This document shows positions 28,771 to 36,346 of a stretch of 64,000 nucleotides of DNA, in pieces. Within the stretch, counting starts at the first letter, position 1. Each line of letters starts with the position of its first letter. The position numbers were made by a program, and so were the translations under genes. The notes below the pieces were generated by a model that saw only the letters and a list, made by a program, of their open reading frames with translations, searched no databases and was not told the DNA's origin. This DNA comes from Verrucomicrobiia bacterium (lineage in GTDB: Bacteria; Verrucomicrobiota; Verrucomicrobiia; Palsa-1439): positions 64,704 through 128,703 of the forward strand of contig JAJVHY010000016.1 in NCBI GenBank assembly GCA_022072455.1, written 5' to 3'.

Positions 28771-28777
28771 TCATGTG
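28771..28777 (+). repeat. 7-bp target-site duplication, right copy
   Basis: TCATGTG directly outside the right end of the IS. Confidence 0.88.
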
Positions 28778-28844
28778 TTGGCCTCGGTGATCCGAAAAGG
28801 TCAAGTTGCCCGTCTGGTTCTGAGCCGTTGCGTCGGGCGGCCAT
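28778..28844 (-). pseudogene. Adenine methylase/helicase, 5' fragment (23 codons)
   Basis: The original start ATG 28844, preceded by AGGAAAG, encodes MAARRNGSEPDGQLDLFGSP and then PRPT before the IS. The frame continues into the IS for a short distance and stops. It lies 9 bp downstream of the XRE regulator, so both were one operon. The rest of the gene is at 21844-26924. Confidence 0.82.
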
Positions 28845-28853
28845 GACACTTTC

Positions 28854-29159
28854 CTATTTCTTGCGGCGGCGGGTTTTCGGTTTGTGCCGCCGGCGTTGTG
28901 GTTCGCGGTCCGGTTCCTTGCATAGAAGGTGGGGATTGGGCGGGAACAGCTTTTCGATCGGCATGTCGAAGACTGCGGCAAAGATCGCAACGTGCTTGTC
29001 ACTGGCAACGCACCGGAGAGTCTCGATGCTCGCCAAAATATCTCGGGTCATATAACACCCGAGGAGTGTCACCTTGGTAACAAGTTCTTCTTGCGACCAC
29101 CCACGCTGGTATCGCTCCCGCGATACGTTGCGTCCGATAAGATTGCATTTCTGGGACAT
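28854..29159 (-). CDS. XRE-like helix-turn-helix regulator
   Basis: 101 residues. A Cro/CI-type helix-turn-helix (RERYQRGWSQEELVTKVTLLG...DILASIE) fills residues 13-60, followed by AIFAAVFDMPIEKLFPP and a highly basic C-terminal tail rich in Arg/Lys. AGGAGG lies 6 bases before ATG. Immediately upstream of the helicase/methylase start on the same strand, it is likely that gene's regulator. A perfect 8-bp stem hairpin at 29199-29218 lies in its upstream region. Confidence 0.78.
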   Translation of the reverse strand: MSQKCNLIGRNVSRERYQRGWSQEELVTKVTLLGCYMTRDILASIETLRCVASDKHVAIFAAVFDMPIEKLFPPNPHLLCKEPDREPQRRRHKPKTRRRKK

Positions 29160-29512
29160 CTGAACCTCCTGGCCTCATGACCTGCGGTTCACCCGGTAGC
29201 TGCCCCCATAGGGGCAGCAACGACATTAAATGGGTAGTTTTCTGGGTTGGGATCGTCGGCTGGTCGCTGCCTAGAATGGAACAACGCCAGCGCCGAAGCT
29301 TGCAGAACAAACACCGTATGGAAAATCCCGTCTCCATAACACCACACAAGGTAACAGAGAGCCAAAAAGAATTTCTTTGAGTTGAAAAAGAAATCCGCGC
29401 CCAATGTGAATTCGTTACGAAACTGCATTTGCCGCGGAATCGCGATTTTTGTTATTGAGTCCTCTCGGCTTGGAAAGTAGTAATCTTGTGGCGGGATCAG
29501 ACGAGGATATCC
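29160..29512. other. Intergenic region with dyads (353 bp)
   Basis: Divergent promoter region between the XRE gene and the 249-residue unknown gene. It holds GCTGCCCC-CATA-GGGGCAGC at 29199-29218 and AAAGAA-T-TTCTTT at 29366-29378, either of which could be an operator. No short gene or tRNA is apparent. Confidence 0.5.
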
Positions 29513-30262
29513 ATGCGGCACTTTCATCGGTTCGCCTATTCGGCGGCAATGCGTGACGGAGAAGAACCCAGTCCGTTCAAGATTCGGGACGGCGCGGCGT
29601 TCAGTGAGCTTACTGCCCCATTGGTCGAACTCGGGTTCCGGTATGGTCAGTTGATTTACAATCCACCGTTCCATCCTGAAAAACGGCCACGCCTTGGTGC
29701 AGAGTTTTTCCGGTTTATCAAACCGAATGACCTGATCGTCCTGGCCACTCGCCCGCCGATTGATGATCTGACGCATGGCGACAAAAAACGCATGCTGAAA
29801 AGCTGCACGCATCTTGAAGAAAAGATCTTCACTGAGTGTAAGAACTACCTTGCGATTTGTGCTCGCTCTCATATTCAACTTAGCGAAAGTGTGGCCGCGA
29901 ATTTTGACCGGGCGGATCTGGACTTCCAGCAACACAAGGGGGCACGACTGAGGTCGTACAGACCTCTGACGGGGAACAAGCGCACGAGGATTCCCAAGGG
30001 CACTGATCTTTCGATCGGCTTTTTCTTACACACCAAATCCATCCCCGAATATGGTTGCGGTCTCGTGGTCTCTTTCGGAATGGGCGGTTGGGAGACGCTC
30101 GTATGGAATCGAATGATCCGCACTCGATTCTCCGATTGGCTTCGCAAGCCGATCTTCGTTGTAGCTGAAATGGCCATTGGCAATTTCCCGCAGAAGTCCG
30201 CCACGTTGGATTTCGTGGACCAAATCAAACCGAACATTCTTGTGAAGCACTCCATCCGGTGA
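29513..30262 (+). CDS. Hypothetical protein
   Basis: 249 residues, soluble and mixed alpha/beta in appearance. It has no signal peptide and no motif that I recognise. A DFQQHKG-type segment and a C-terminal run FVVAEMAIGNFPQK...TLDFVDQIKPNILV suggest a small globular domain. The start is ATG 29513, preceded by GAGG; an in-frame TTG lies at 29486. It is divergent from the XRE gene and convergent with the 135-residue gene, separated by a hairpin. It does not resemble a relaxase. Its position makes it an accessory gene of the element. Confidence 0.7.
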   Translation: MRHFHRFAYSAAMRDGEEPSPFKIRDGAAFSELTAPLVELGFRYGQLIYNPPFHPEKRPRLGAEFFRFIKPNDLIVLATRPPIDDLTHGDKKRMLKSCTHLEEKIFTECKNYLAICARSHIQLSESVAANFDRADLDFQQHKGARLRSYRPLTGNKRTRIPKGTDLSIGFFLHTKSIPEYGCGLVVSFGMGGWETLVWNRMIRTRFSDWLRKPIFVVAEMAIGNFPQKSATLDFVDQIKPNILVKHSIR

Positions 30263-30278
30263 CGTGGCTACGATAGCC

Positions 30279-30313
30279 CCGGCTTGGACTGCGTCGTGAC
30301 AGTGCCAAGCCGG
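30279..30313. terminator. Hairpin between convergent genes (terminator-like)
   Basis: CCGGCTTGG-ACTG, an 8-base loop, CAGT, one bulged G, then CCAAGCCGG: 13 pairs with a bulge. It lacks a T tract on either strand, so any termination activity would not be a classical intrinsic terminator. It sits exactly between convergent genes. Confidence 0.4.
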
Positions 30314-30329
30314 AGCGTACGTGGTGGGT

Positions 30330-30737
30330 TCAGACGCCGACCCCTTCCGCTGGTGTTTGCTGCCGGCCCTGCGTGCGTGCGACGACACGCCGCGCTTGCC
30401 GGGCGATCTGGGCAATCACGCCTTCCTTCTGATCTTCCGGCAGGTCCTTGACCAGGAGATCGTAGGCGCGTTTGAGTTCTGGGTTGCGGTTGATCTGCTT
30501 CAGGACGCCTTCCCGCATGCGCTGTTGACGATCCAACTCGCGCACCTCGTTGAGTACGACCGTGCGTTCCAGCCGGTCGCGGGGCATGGCTTGGATGTAG
30601 GCCCAATACTTGGGGTTCTCCTGGATGTACGTGTCGATCTTCGCATCCACTTCCGGGTTGTTCCGGAAGTTCGGCTGGTCGGTGGGGGCGGGATTACCGC
30701 CGGCGCCCGTTGGGGCGGTTGTCTTGGTTCTGCTCAT
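30330..30737 (-). CDS. Conserved small protein at the 3' end of the T4SS operon
   Basis: 135 residues, soluble and strongly charged. A Pro/Ala-rich N-terminus (30 residues) is followed by helical segments such as AKIDTYIQENPKYWAYIQAMPRDRLERTVVLNEV and a basic C-terminus. No enzymatic motif. AAGGAG lies 8 bases before ATG 30737. It is the last gene in the VirB-type operon, 70 bp behind the lipoprotein gene. Function unknown; a coupling or substrate-binding role is possible but unsupported. Confidence 0.65.
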   Translation of the reverse strand: MSRTKTTAPTGAGGNPAPTDQPNFRNNPEVDAKIDTYIQENPKYWAYIQAMPRDRLERTVVLNEVRELDRQQRMREGVLKQINRNPELKRAYDLLVKDLPEDQKEGVIAQIARQARRVVARTQGRQQTPAEGVGV

Positions 30738-30807
30738 TTGAGCTCCTTTGGGTTTGGTGGTTGCGCGGCATTTGCCGTGTTCGCCGACGCGTGTCGGCAA
30801 AGTGTCC

Positions 30808-31395
30808 TCATGGTTTCGGTGTATCTGGTGTTTCGGAAACGGATACCGGCACGTCGTTCGTTGGCGCTGCCGGTGAAACGGTCAGCCTCTCAAGTTCCTT
30901 CGCGAACTCCGCGACGCGCTGCTCGGCTGTGGCAAGCCGCGCATTCATCAGCACACTGTTGTGAGCGACGTTTTTCATCTCGCCGATTACCTGCTGCAAT
31001 TCGCCGTAGGACTGAGCGAGCCGTGCCGCTTCCTGCATCACGCGAGCGGTGGCTTCCCGTTGCCTGTTCATCTCGGCAACCACGGCATCATTCGTAGGTG
31101 GCGGCGCAAATGCGGCATTGGGTGGCGGGTTCAGGAGGCTGACTGTGTTCTGCGCTCCCGGATGCAGATTCCATCGGGCGGTTGACTCGATGCGATAAAC
31201 CTGGTGCTGTTCCTGCATCGTCTCGGGATGATTTGGATCAACGGCGCGGCCAACGTTGTAGGCGCGCACAACCTCGGCATAGCGCACCGATTCCACCGGC
31301 TCGACCGCCGGCGGCGGGTTGGGACGAACAACAAGTTTGGGTTGCGAAGCGCAAGCTGCGACGAGCAACAGCGGAATAAAGGTCAGATATTTCAT
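30808..31395 (-). CDS. T4SS-associated lipoprotein
   Basis: 195 residues. The lipobox LLVAAC lies near residue 15, so the mature protein should be lipid-anchored. The rest is Pro/Asn-rich (PPPAVEP, NPPPNAAFAPPPTND) followed by a coiled-coil-like helix around residues 105-165. It is encoded directly behind VirB10 with an ATGA-type overlap (4 bp). VirB7-like outer-membrane lipoproteins sit in this position in many T4SS, but this one is much longer. Confidence 0.75.
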   Translation of the reverse strand: MKYLTFIPLLLVAACASQPKLVVRPNPPPAVEPVESVRYAEVVRAYNVGRAVDPNHPETMQEQHQVYRIESTARWNLHPGAQNTVSLLNPPPNAAFAPPPTNDAVVAEMNRQREATARVMQEAARLAQSYGELQQVIGEMKNVAHNSVLMNARLATAEQRVAEFAKELERLTVSPAAPTNDVPVSVSETPDTPKP

Positions 31396-32501
31396 GGCTG
31401 GTACACTGGGGTTGAGGGTTGTGGTGTTGTTACCGGCTGCGTTACCGGGGCAACAGGTTCACGGAAGGTTGCAATCTTCGATTGATTTTCTTCCGCAAAA
31501 GTTTTTGCCGAACCACCAATCGTGGCATCGGCGCGGTCAATCACTTGCTGCACGTATAGGTAGAACTGTTTGCCACTCGGAACACGGACGTAGAAACCAT
31601 CCCGTTGAATTGCCTCGTAGATGCGTTGCGCGTAGACCGAGAGAACTTTCTGCGCGCCCTCGAACGGTGCGTTGTTCAGCGACGGACTGCTGACCGGACC
31701 GAAGATAGTTTGCTGCTTCTCGGTCAACGCACCGGCTGCGCCAGAAAGAAACGTTGCCGCGAACAGCTTGATCTCGGCCATGTCGTCCGACTTGATGATC
31801 TGGCCGCGCAATCCGGCGCTGCCGTCCGTAACGCCCCAGCCTTCTTGGTCACCGGAGAATTCGCGGTCGAGCGCGACAGCCTTGATGCGAAGTTCTTCAC
31901 CAGTCTGCCACACCAGTGTCCAACTGCCGCCACTGGCAATGCGCTCCCGATGATGATCCGTCTGCGCTGTGCCGTGAACTTCGGTGCCGGCGGGAATAAC
32001 GACTTTGCCGTGGTGATAGACGTTCTCGGTAATCAGTCCGACAATCGGCGTCTGGATCGAGGCCGAATCCACCGTGATGACAGTTTCGCATGAGATGAGC
32101 CGGCCATACGGCGCGTAGATTGAACTCAGCGATTTTCCCTCGGGCGTACCGGCCACGCTGTCAGCAAACAGGCTGATTGGCGCGAGTGCCGCCGGTGCCG
32201 TTTCCTGGAGAGATTGTTGCCGCTGTTGTTGCACAGCGCGTGCGTCTTTGCCCACCGGCTCGGAGCGCGGTTCGGGTTTCGGCGGCGGTGGATAGAACGG
32301 CTGCATGGGCCGCTCGAACGACTGCACCACTTGCGGTTTGTCCGTCTGCTTCGGCGCAATGGATGAATCCAGATCGCCGGGCTTTCGTGAACGATCACGG
32401 AACACACTCAACAACAGCAGGCCGCCGCCGAACACTGCGGCAAACAGGACCAGCTTGCCGCTGCGAGTCTTGAAGAAGTTGAGAAAGTCGCGCGGTTTCA
32501 T
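31392..32501 (-). CDS. virB10: VirB10/TrbI-type core-complex protein
   Basis: 369 residues. An N-terminal membrane helix (KLVLFAAVFGGGLLLLSVF) is followed by a long Pro-rich periplasmic linker (residues 45-110) and the VirB10 C-terminal domain. Recognisable tracts include YAPYGRLISCETVITVDS, LITENVYHHGKVVIPAGTEVHG and VRVPSGKQFYLYV. It spans inner to outer membrane in T4SS core complexes. It overlaps VirB9 and the following lipoprotein by 4 bp each, so all three are translationally coupled. Confidence 0.87.
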   Translation of the reverse strand: MKPRDFLNFFKTRSGKLVLFAAVFGGGLLLLSVFRDRSRKPGDLDSSIAPKQTDKPQVVQSFERPMQPFYPPPPKPEPRSEPVGKDARAVQQQRQQSLQETAPAALAPISLFADSVAGTPEGKSLSSIYAPYGRLISCETVITVDSASIQTPIVGLITENVYHHGKVVIPAGTEVHGTAQTDHHRERIASGGSWTLVWQTGEELRIKAVALDREFSGDQEGWGVTDGSAGLRGQIIKSDDMAEIKLFAATFLSGAAGALTEKQQTIFGPVSSPSLNNAPFEGAQKVLSVYAQRIYEAIQRDGFYVRVPSGKQFYLYVQQVIDRADATIGGSAKTFAEENQSKIATFREPVAPVTQPVTTPQPSTPVYQP

Positions 32502-33358
32502 TGCTTCTCCTTGTGGCCAACGGACCCCGGGAGCGGTTGAACGCGCGTCACGAGCACGTTGAATTCGTTCTTCAGCGAAAGCTCGTTGCGTCCACCGTCC
32601 GGCGCACCGGTAATGGCGAAATACACCGTGCTCGCCGAGTGCACCGGCAACACGCCGGGCGCGTCGCTGATAGACTGGTAGTAGAGCCGGTTGCCGACGC
32701 GGACCACGAAACTCTCCGGCAAGTAACGGATCTCCCGCGCCGACTTATTCCGTAGTGTAACGTGGAATACGAGCGTGTCGTCAGTGTTGAACCGGAACAC
32801 TTCCGCGATGCAAATCTCGTAATCGTTGAAGTCGGTAACCTGTGGCTTGTTGCCGAACGTCCGGGCTTCGGCGTCAGCAACAGCCTCCGGGTGTTGCTTC
32901 TTGAGGAGCGGAAACGATTTGGCCATGTCCAGCAAGGCCAGTAGCTTTGTGGTTGTCACTGCCGGTGAGGATAAGGCGCCCTCGGTGGCCGCCCGGTCTT
33001 CGAGGTTGAGCGCGAGAATCGGAGTGTCACTCTCGACCAGCTCAAAGACGTATGTGCATTTGTTCCAGCGGACGTTAAGGTTCGTGGCTGCCCGTCGTGC
33101 GAGCGCCCGGACGGACAGAAACGCCGAGCCTTTTGTGTGAGCGAGTTGGAATTGCCCCGGCGACTTGCCGTCCGCAGTCACGCCCACACCATCAATGGCC
33201 GCAATCGGACCGGGAAAGCTAATCGTCGTGACACGATTCGTGGCTACCGGCACAGTAATGACGGCGCGTTCGTCCAGCATGACGCGCTGGATGGATTCTG
33301 GTGGTTCAGCCAGAGCGACGCTGGCGGCAAGCAGGAGCAGGCTAATTCGTGATTTCAT
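32498..33358 (-). CDS. virB9: VirB9/TrbG-type outer-core protein
   Basis: 286 residues with a signal peptide (SRISLLLLAASVALA) and beta-rich repeats. Order and size match VirB9/TrbG, which forms the outer ring with VirB10. The C-terminal half (YEICIAEVFRFNTDDTLVFHVTLRNKSAREI) is compatible with its immunoglobulin-like fold, but the sequence is divergent. ATG 33358 overlaps the VirB8 stop by 17 bp. Placement between VirB8 and VirB10 supports the assignment. Confidence 0.7.
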   Translation of the reverse strand: MKSRISLLLLAASVALAEPPESIQRVMLDERAVITVPVATNRVTTISFPGPIAAIDGVGVTADGKSPGQFQLAHTKGSAFLSVRALARRAATNLNVRWNKCTYVFELVESDTPILALNLEDRAATEGALSSPAVTTTKLLALLDMAKSFPLLKKQHPEAVADAEARTFGNKPQVTDFNDYEICIAEVFRFNTDDTLVFHVTLRNKSAREIRYLPESFVVRVGNRLYYQSISDAPGVLPVHSASTVYFAITGAPDGGRNELSLKNEFNVLVTRVQPLPGSVGHKEKQ

Positions 33359-34010
33359 ATTTGAACTCCGAGACAGCAGTTGGGAAACGGCCATTCGCGG
33401 CCAAGTTGGGGTTGCGGAGCAGGCGGAGGCTCAGTTTGAAGTGAAACGCCTCTGTGAACGCCTTTTCCTGAAAGATGCCGGAGCGGATGATCTGCCCGGT
33501 CACCGTGGTCAGAACCTCGTTCTCGCGTGTGGCGAGAATGTCGATACGGGCGATCTCCGGTTTCTGGTGCAGTTGCTTGGCGCGAAACTCGACGACTTCC
33601 CGGGCGCGATGGTCCTGGGCCTTTTGCAGCGCGGCCTTGAGGAACATCTGTTTGAGCAGTTCGGGATGATCGAAGTCCTTCGGGTTGCGTTCGAGGAACG
33701 CAACGGCGGCCAGTTCAGCCTGCTGCACATGCAAGTCCTTTGCTTCCTGGAACTGTAGCAACGGGCTGATGTAGTAGGTTTGCGCAGGGTCGATGATGAC
33801 GACACGCTCGCGCTGCTTGAAATGCTCGACCAGATGATACCGGTCGAACGCGGCGAGCACGGTCACGGCGACAGCGACAAAGAACCAGAACCACGGCAGC
33901 CGGTCACGCTGGGCAAACAATTGAGTAGGATCGAGACGGCGGCGCGCGATGCGCGGTGCGCCGGCAACGGTCGTTGGCGTTTGGTGCAGATTGGATGGGG
34001 TTGTTTCCAT
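33342..34010 (-). CDS. virB8: VirB8/TrbF-type inner-membrane protein
   Basis: 222 residues. A short cytoplasmic tail is followed by one helix (LPWFWFFVAVAVTVLAAF, near 40-58) and a periplasmic NTF2-like domain (ISPLLQFQEAKDLHVQQAELAAVAFLERNP...IDILATRENEVLTTVTGQII). This topology is VirB8's, acting as an assembly factor that contacts VirB9/VirB10. Start ATG 34010 is 5 bp after the VirB6 stop. The sequence is divergent and the call relies on topology and order. Confidence 0.7.
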   Translation of the reverse strand: METTPSNLHQTPTTVAGAPRIARRRLDPTQLFAQRDRLPWFWFFVAVAVTVLAAFDRYHLVEHFKQRERVVIIDPAQTYYISPLLQFQEAKDLHVQQAELAAVAFLERNPKDFDHPELLKQMFLKAALQKAQDHRAREVVEFRAKQLHQKPEIARIDILATRENEVLTTVTGQIIRSGIFQEKAFTEAFHFKLSLRLLRNPNLAANGRFPTAVSEFKYEITN

Positions 34011-34015
34011 GGAGT

Positions 34016-35083
34016 TTAGTAGTAGTGGCCTTTTGTTTTTGCGATGAGTTCACGGACAGACTTGTCGCCGGTGATGTCGTCACCTGGTCGTCCCCGCGCG
34101 GAGCGCGGCGGGAGCCCGGAGCCGGCAATGATGATCGCGCCGGCGCTGCCCTGACCGGCGGCGGTCGAGAGCGTGCTCAAGACGGCAGCCATGCCGGCCG
34201 CACCAGCGGTGACGAGCGGGATACCAGTTGTGGACGCGACGGCAGCCGCGCCGGCAGTGGTGGCGGCGGTTTGGAAGAAGCTGCTCGCCGCCCCGGAAAT
34301 CAGTTCGCTGCCGGCCAGTTGACCGTGGGCGAGAACCTTCTGAATAACGAGTGGCGCGGCGACGGTGCTGAATACAATCCAAAATGCCACCACGGCCACT
34401 CCGACAGATGCTTGCAGCGAGTAGAGTGTGGCGGTCGGGTCAATGTACTGGAAGGACGGATCGGTCATGAAATCCAGAATCCCTTGCGTGATGAGCGCGG
34501 CGACGGCCCAGCCGAGCGGCCACAGCAACACGCCAACGATGTGCAACAGATAGCGACTCCCGGTGTGCCGCAGGTGCCGGATGGCCATCATGCCGATCAA
34601 GAGCGGCGACAGCGCGTAGCTGGAGAACAGGATGAATTTCTGGATGACGTACGCCCAGAACAGCAGCAGCGACGCGAATTGCCCGACGAGCCAGAGGACA
34701 CCGGAGATGAGAATCTCGACCGTGAACCCGCGCACGTCGCCGAGAATGTCCCACCACGAGTGACCGGTGCTGGTATCCCGCTTGATGACGAGCAGTTGGT
34801 TGTACTGGTCGTGGACCTGAGTGGGGTCAACGCCCAAGCCGCTGAGGATCGAGTTCTGCAGGACGGTTTGCACGTCGTTGCCCCAGCGTGGCAGCATCAC
34901 GAGCAAAGCGGTCAGCACCATGAGACGGACGAGGTGCATGATCAACGCCTTGCCCGTGAAGCCGGGTTGGACGAAAAGGATCGTCCCGACGATGAACAAC
35001 ATGAATGCCACGAGGCACAGCAGCGAATGCAGTTCGGCGCACTTCTGCATGAACGTCGGGAATATGCTCTCGAATGAAGCCAT
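34016..35083 (-). CDS. trbL: TrbL/VirB6-type polytopic membrane protein
   Basis: 355 residues with at least five hydrophobic helices between residues 20 and 245 (for example LHSLLCLVAFMLFIVGTILFV and VLLWPLGWAVAALITQGILDF), then a Gly/Ala-rich tail (residues 260-330). This matches TrbL/VirB6 channel components of the conjugation pore. It is flanked by TrbJ/VirB5 and VirB8 genes in the normal order. Confidence 0.8.
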   Translation of the reverse strand: MASFESIFPTFMQKCAELHSLLCLVAFMLFIVGTILFVQPGFTGKALIMHLVRLMVLTALLVMLPRWGNDVQTVLQNSILSGLGVDPTQVHDQYNQLLVIKRDTSTGHSWWDILGDVRGFTVEILISGVLWLVGQFASLLLFWAYVIQKFILFSSYALSPLLIGMMAIRHLRHTGSRYLLHIVGVLLWPLGWAVAALITQGILDFMTDPSFQYIDPTATLYSLQASVGVAVVAFWIVFSTVAAPLVIQKVLAHGQLAGSELISGAASSFFQTAATTAGAAAVASTTGIPLVTAGAAGMAAVLSTLSTAAGQGSAGAIIIAGSGLPPRSARGRPGDDITGDKSVRELIAKTKGHYY

Positions 35084-35101
35084 GGCCGGGACGATGGTTG
35101 A

Positions 35102-35902
35102 TTATTGGGTTGGGAACAGCGTGGGTGCGTTCATCAGCCGGAATTTCTGCCCGTACTGCTGAATCGCCTCCGTGAATTCGGCGTGTTGCTGTTCTTTCTG
35201 CGCCTCAATCTGCCGTTGCTCATCGTTGCGATTGGCAACGTCTTGCACCAATGCGGACGCGGTGGCCTGATTGAGTTCGTAGTCGGTGTTGTTCAACGCG
35301 GCGGACAAGCCGATGAGCACGCCGGTCAGCTTCTGTACCTCGGCGTCGGTCTTCGCCGCCTTGAGTTGCGTGGTCGTGGCGGCGATCTCATTCTTCAACG
35401 CAACCCGGCGCGCGGCTGCGTCAGTCGAGACGGTCAGATAATTGTCGGTCGTCTTCTGTACGGCGGCGACCGGCAGATACGTTGCTTGCTGACGGTTCAC
35501 CGTTTGACCGTTCGGCGTCGTGAACGTCGTGCCGACGCTGTGGAACAGGCCGTTGGCGTTGTACACCATCGCCTGACCGGCGTTGACGGTGGTCTCCAGC
35601 GTCGTGAGCGTCTGGCCGAGTTCGGTCTTGGTCAGGTCATTCACGAGTGGCTGAACCGTGGCGAGCAGGACGCTTTTCGGATCGCCGAACAAGTCCTCGT
35701 AATGCTTGAACTCGTTCAACTGGTCGGTGAGCGTCTGAATCTGCTGGACCTGGTTGTTCACCATCTCGATGTATTTGGCGATGTTCTGCGCCTGCGCCAT
35801 GATTTGCTGCATGTTCATGGTCGGGTCATAAACGATCCACTGCGCGCGCGCGGTGAACGCAACGGTCAATGAGAGCAATGCGGCGATGACGGACTTCTTC
35901 AT
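35102..35902 (-). CDS. trbJ: TrbJ/VirB5-type protein (pilus-tip minor component)
   Basis: 266 residues with a signal peptide ending about residue 20 (LTVAFTARA-QW). It is mostly alpha-helical with heptad-like runs (QNIAKYIEMVNNQVQQIQTLTDQLNEF). TrbJ/VirB5 proteins look like this and localise to the pilus tip. The start ATG 35902 follows AAAGGAGA; an upstream ATG at 35920 has no independent support. Confidence 0.82.
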   Translation of the reverse strand: MKKSVIAALLSLTVAFTARAQWIVYDPTMNMQQIMAQAQNIAKYIEMVNNQVQQIQTLTDQLNEFKHYEDLFGDPKSVLLATVQPLVNDLTKTELGQTLTTLETTVNAGQAMVYNANGLFHSVGTTFTTPNGQTVNRQQATYLPVAAVQKTTDNYLTVSTDAAARRVALKNEIAATTTQLKAAKTDAEVQKLTGVLIGLSAALNNTDYELNQATASALVQDVANRNDEQRQIEAQKEQQHAEFTEAIQQYGQKFRLMNAPTLFPTQ

Positions 35903-35916
35903 GGGGTCTCCTTTCG

Positions 35917-36342
35917 TCACTCCTCGATGCGGAGGAGCTTGGTTGTGGGTTGGAACGTTACCCCGTCAATGCGCTGCTCTGGCAGTTGCACGGGGTAAAG
36001 TCGAACGTTGCCGGCTTGGCTGCGCGGCTGTTGCATGGCGACGTAAAGCCAGTACTGCTGCTTCACGGCGTCGCTCTTGCCCTTGTCATAGCCGGCTGCG
36101 TAAGCCTTGTCGGATTGCTTTTTCGCAGCGAAGTGGAGTCCCTCGTTGAGAAGGACTCCACCCGCTGCGCCCGCGGCGGTGGCGAGGGGGTCGCCGTGGG
36201 AAAGTTCGTGGCCGAGATACGCGCCGCCGGCACCAAGTGCAACATCGCCAATCGGGCGCGTGGCAGCGCAGCCGGTCAGGATGCCGGCCACGAGTGCAGC
36301 CAGCGCGATTCGGCACGTATATATAATGGTAGGGTTATTCAT
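35917..36342 (-). CDS. Small lipoprotein with glycine-zipper, T4SS-associated
   Basis: 141 residues. Lipobox LTGC near residue 22-25. A Gly/Ala-rich segment (VALGAGGAYLGHELSHGDPLATAAGAAGGVL) resembles glycine-zipper membrane insertion elements, followed by a C-terminal beta part. It lies between VirB4 and TrbJ. It may act like TrbH/VirB7 or be an entry-exclusion lipoprotein (TrbK type); the sequence cannot decide. Confidence 0.7.
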   Translation of the reverse strand: MNNPTIIYTCRIALAALVAGILTGCAATRPIGDVALGAGGAYLGHELSHGDPLATAAGAAGGVLLNEGLHFAAKKQSDKAYAAGYDKGKSDAVKQQYWLYVAMQQPRSQAGNVRLYPVQLPEQRIDGVTFQPTTKLLRIEE

Positions 36343-36346
36343 AAGT

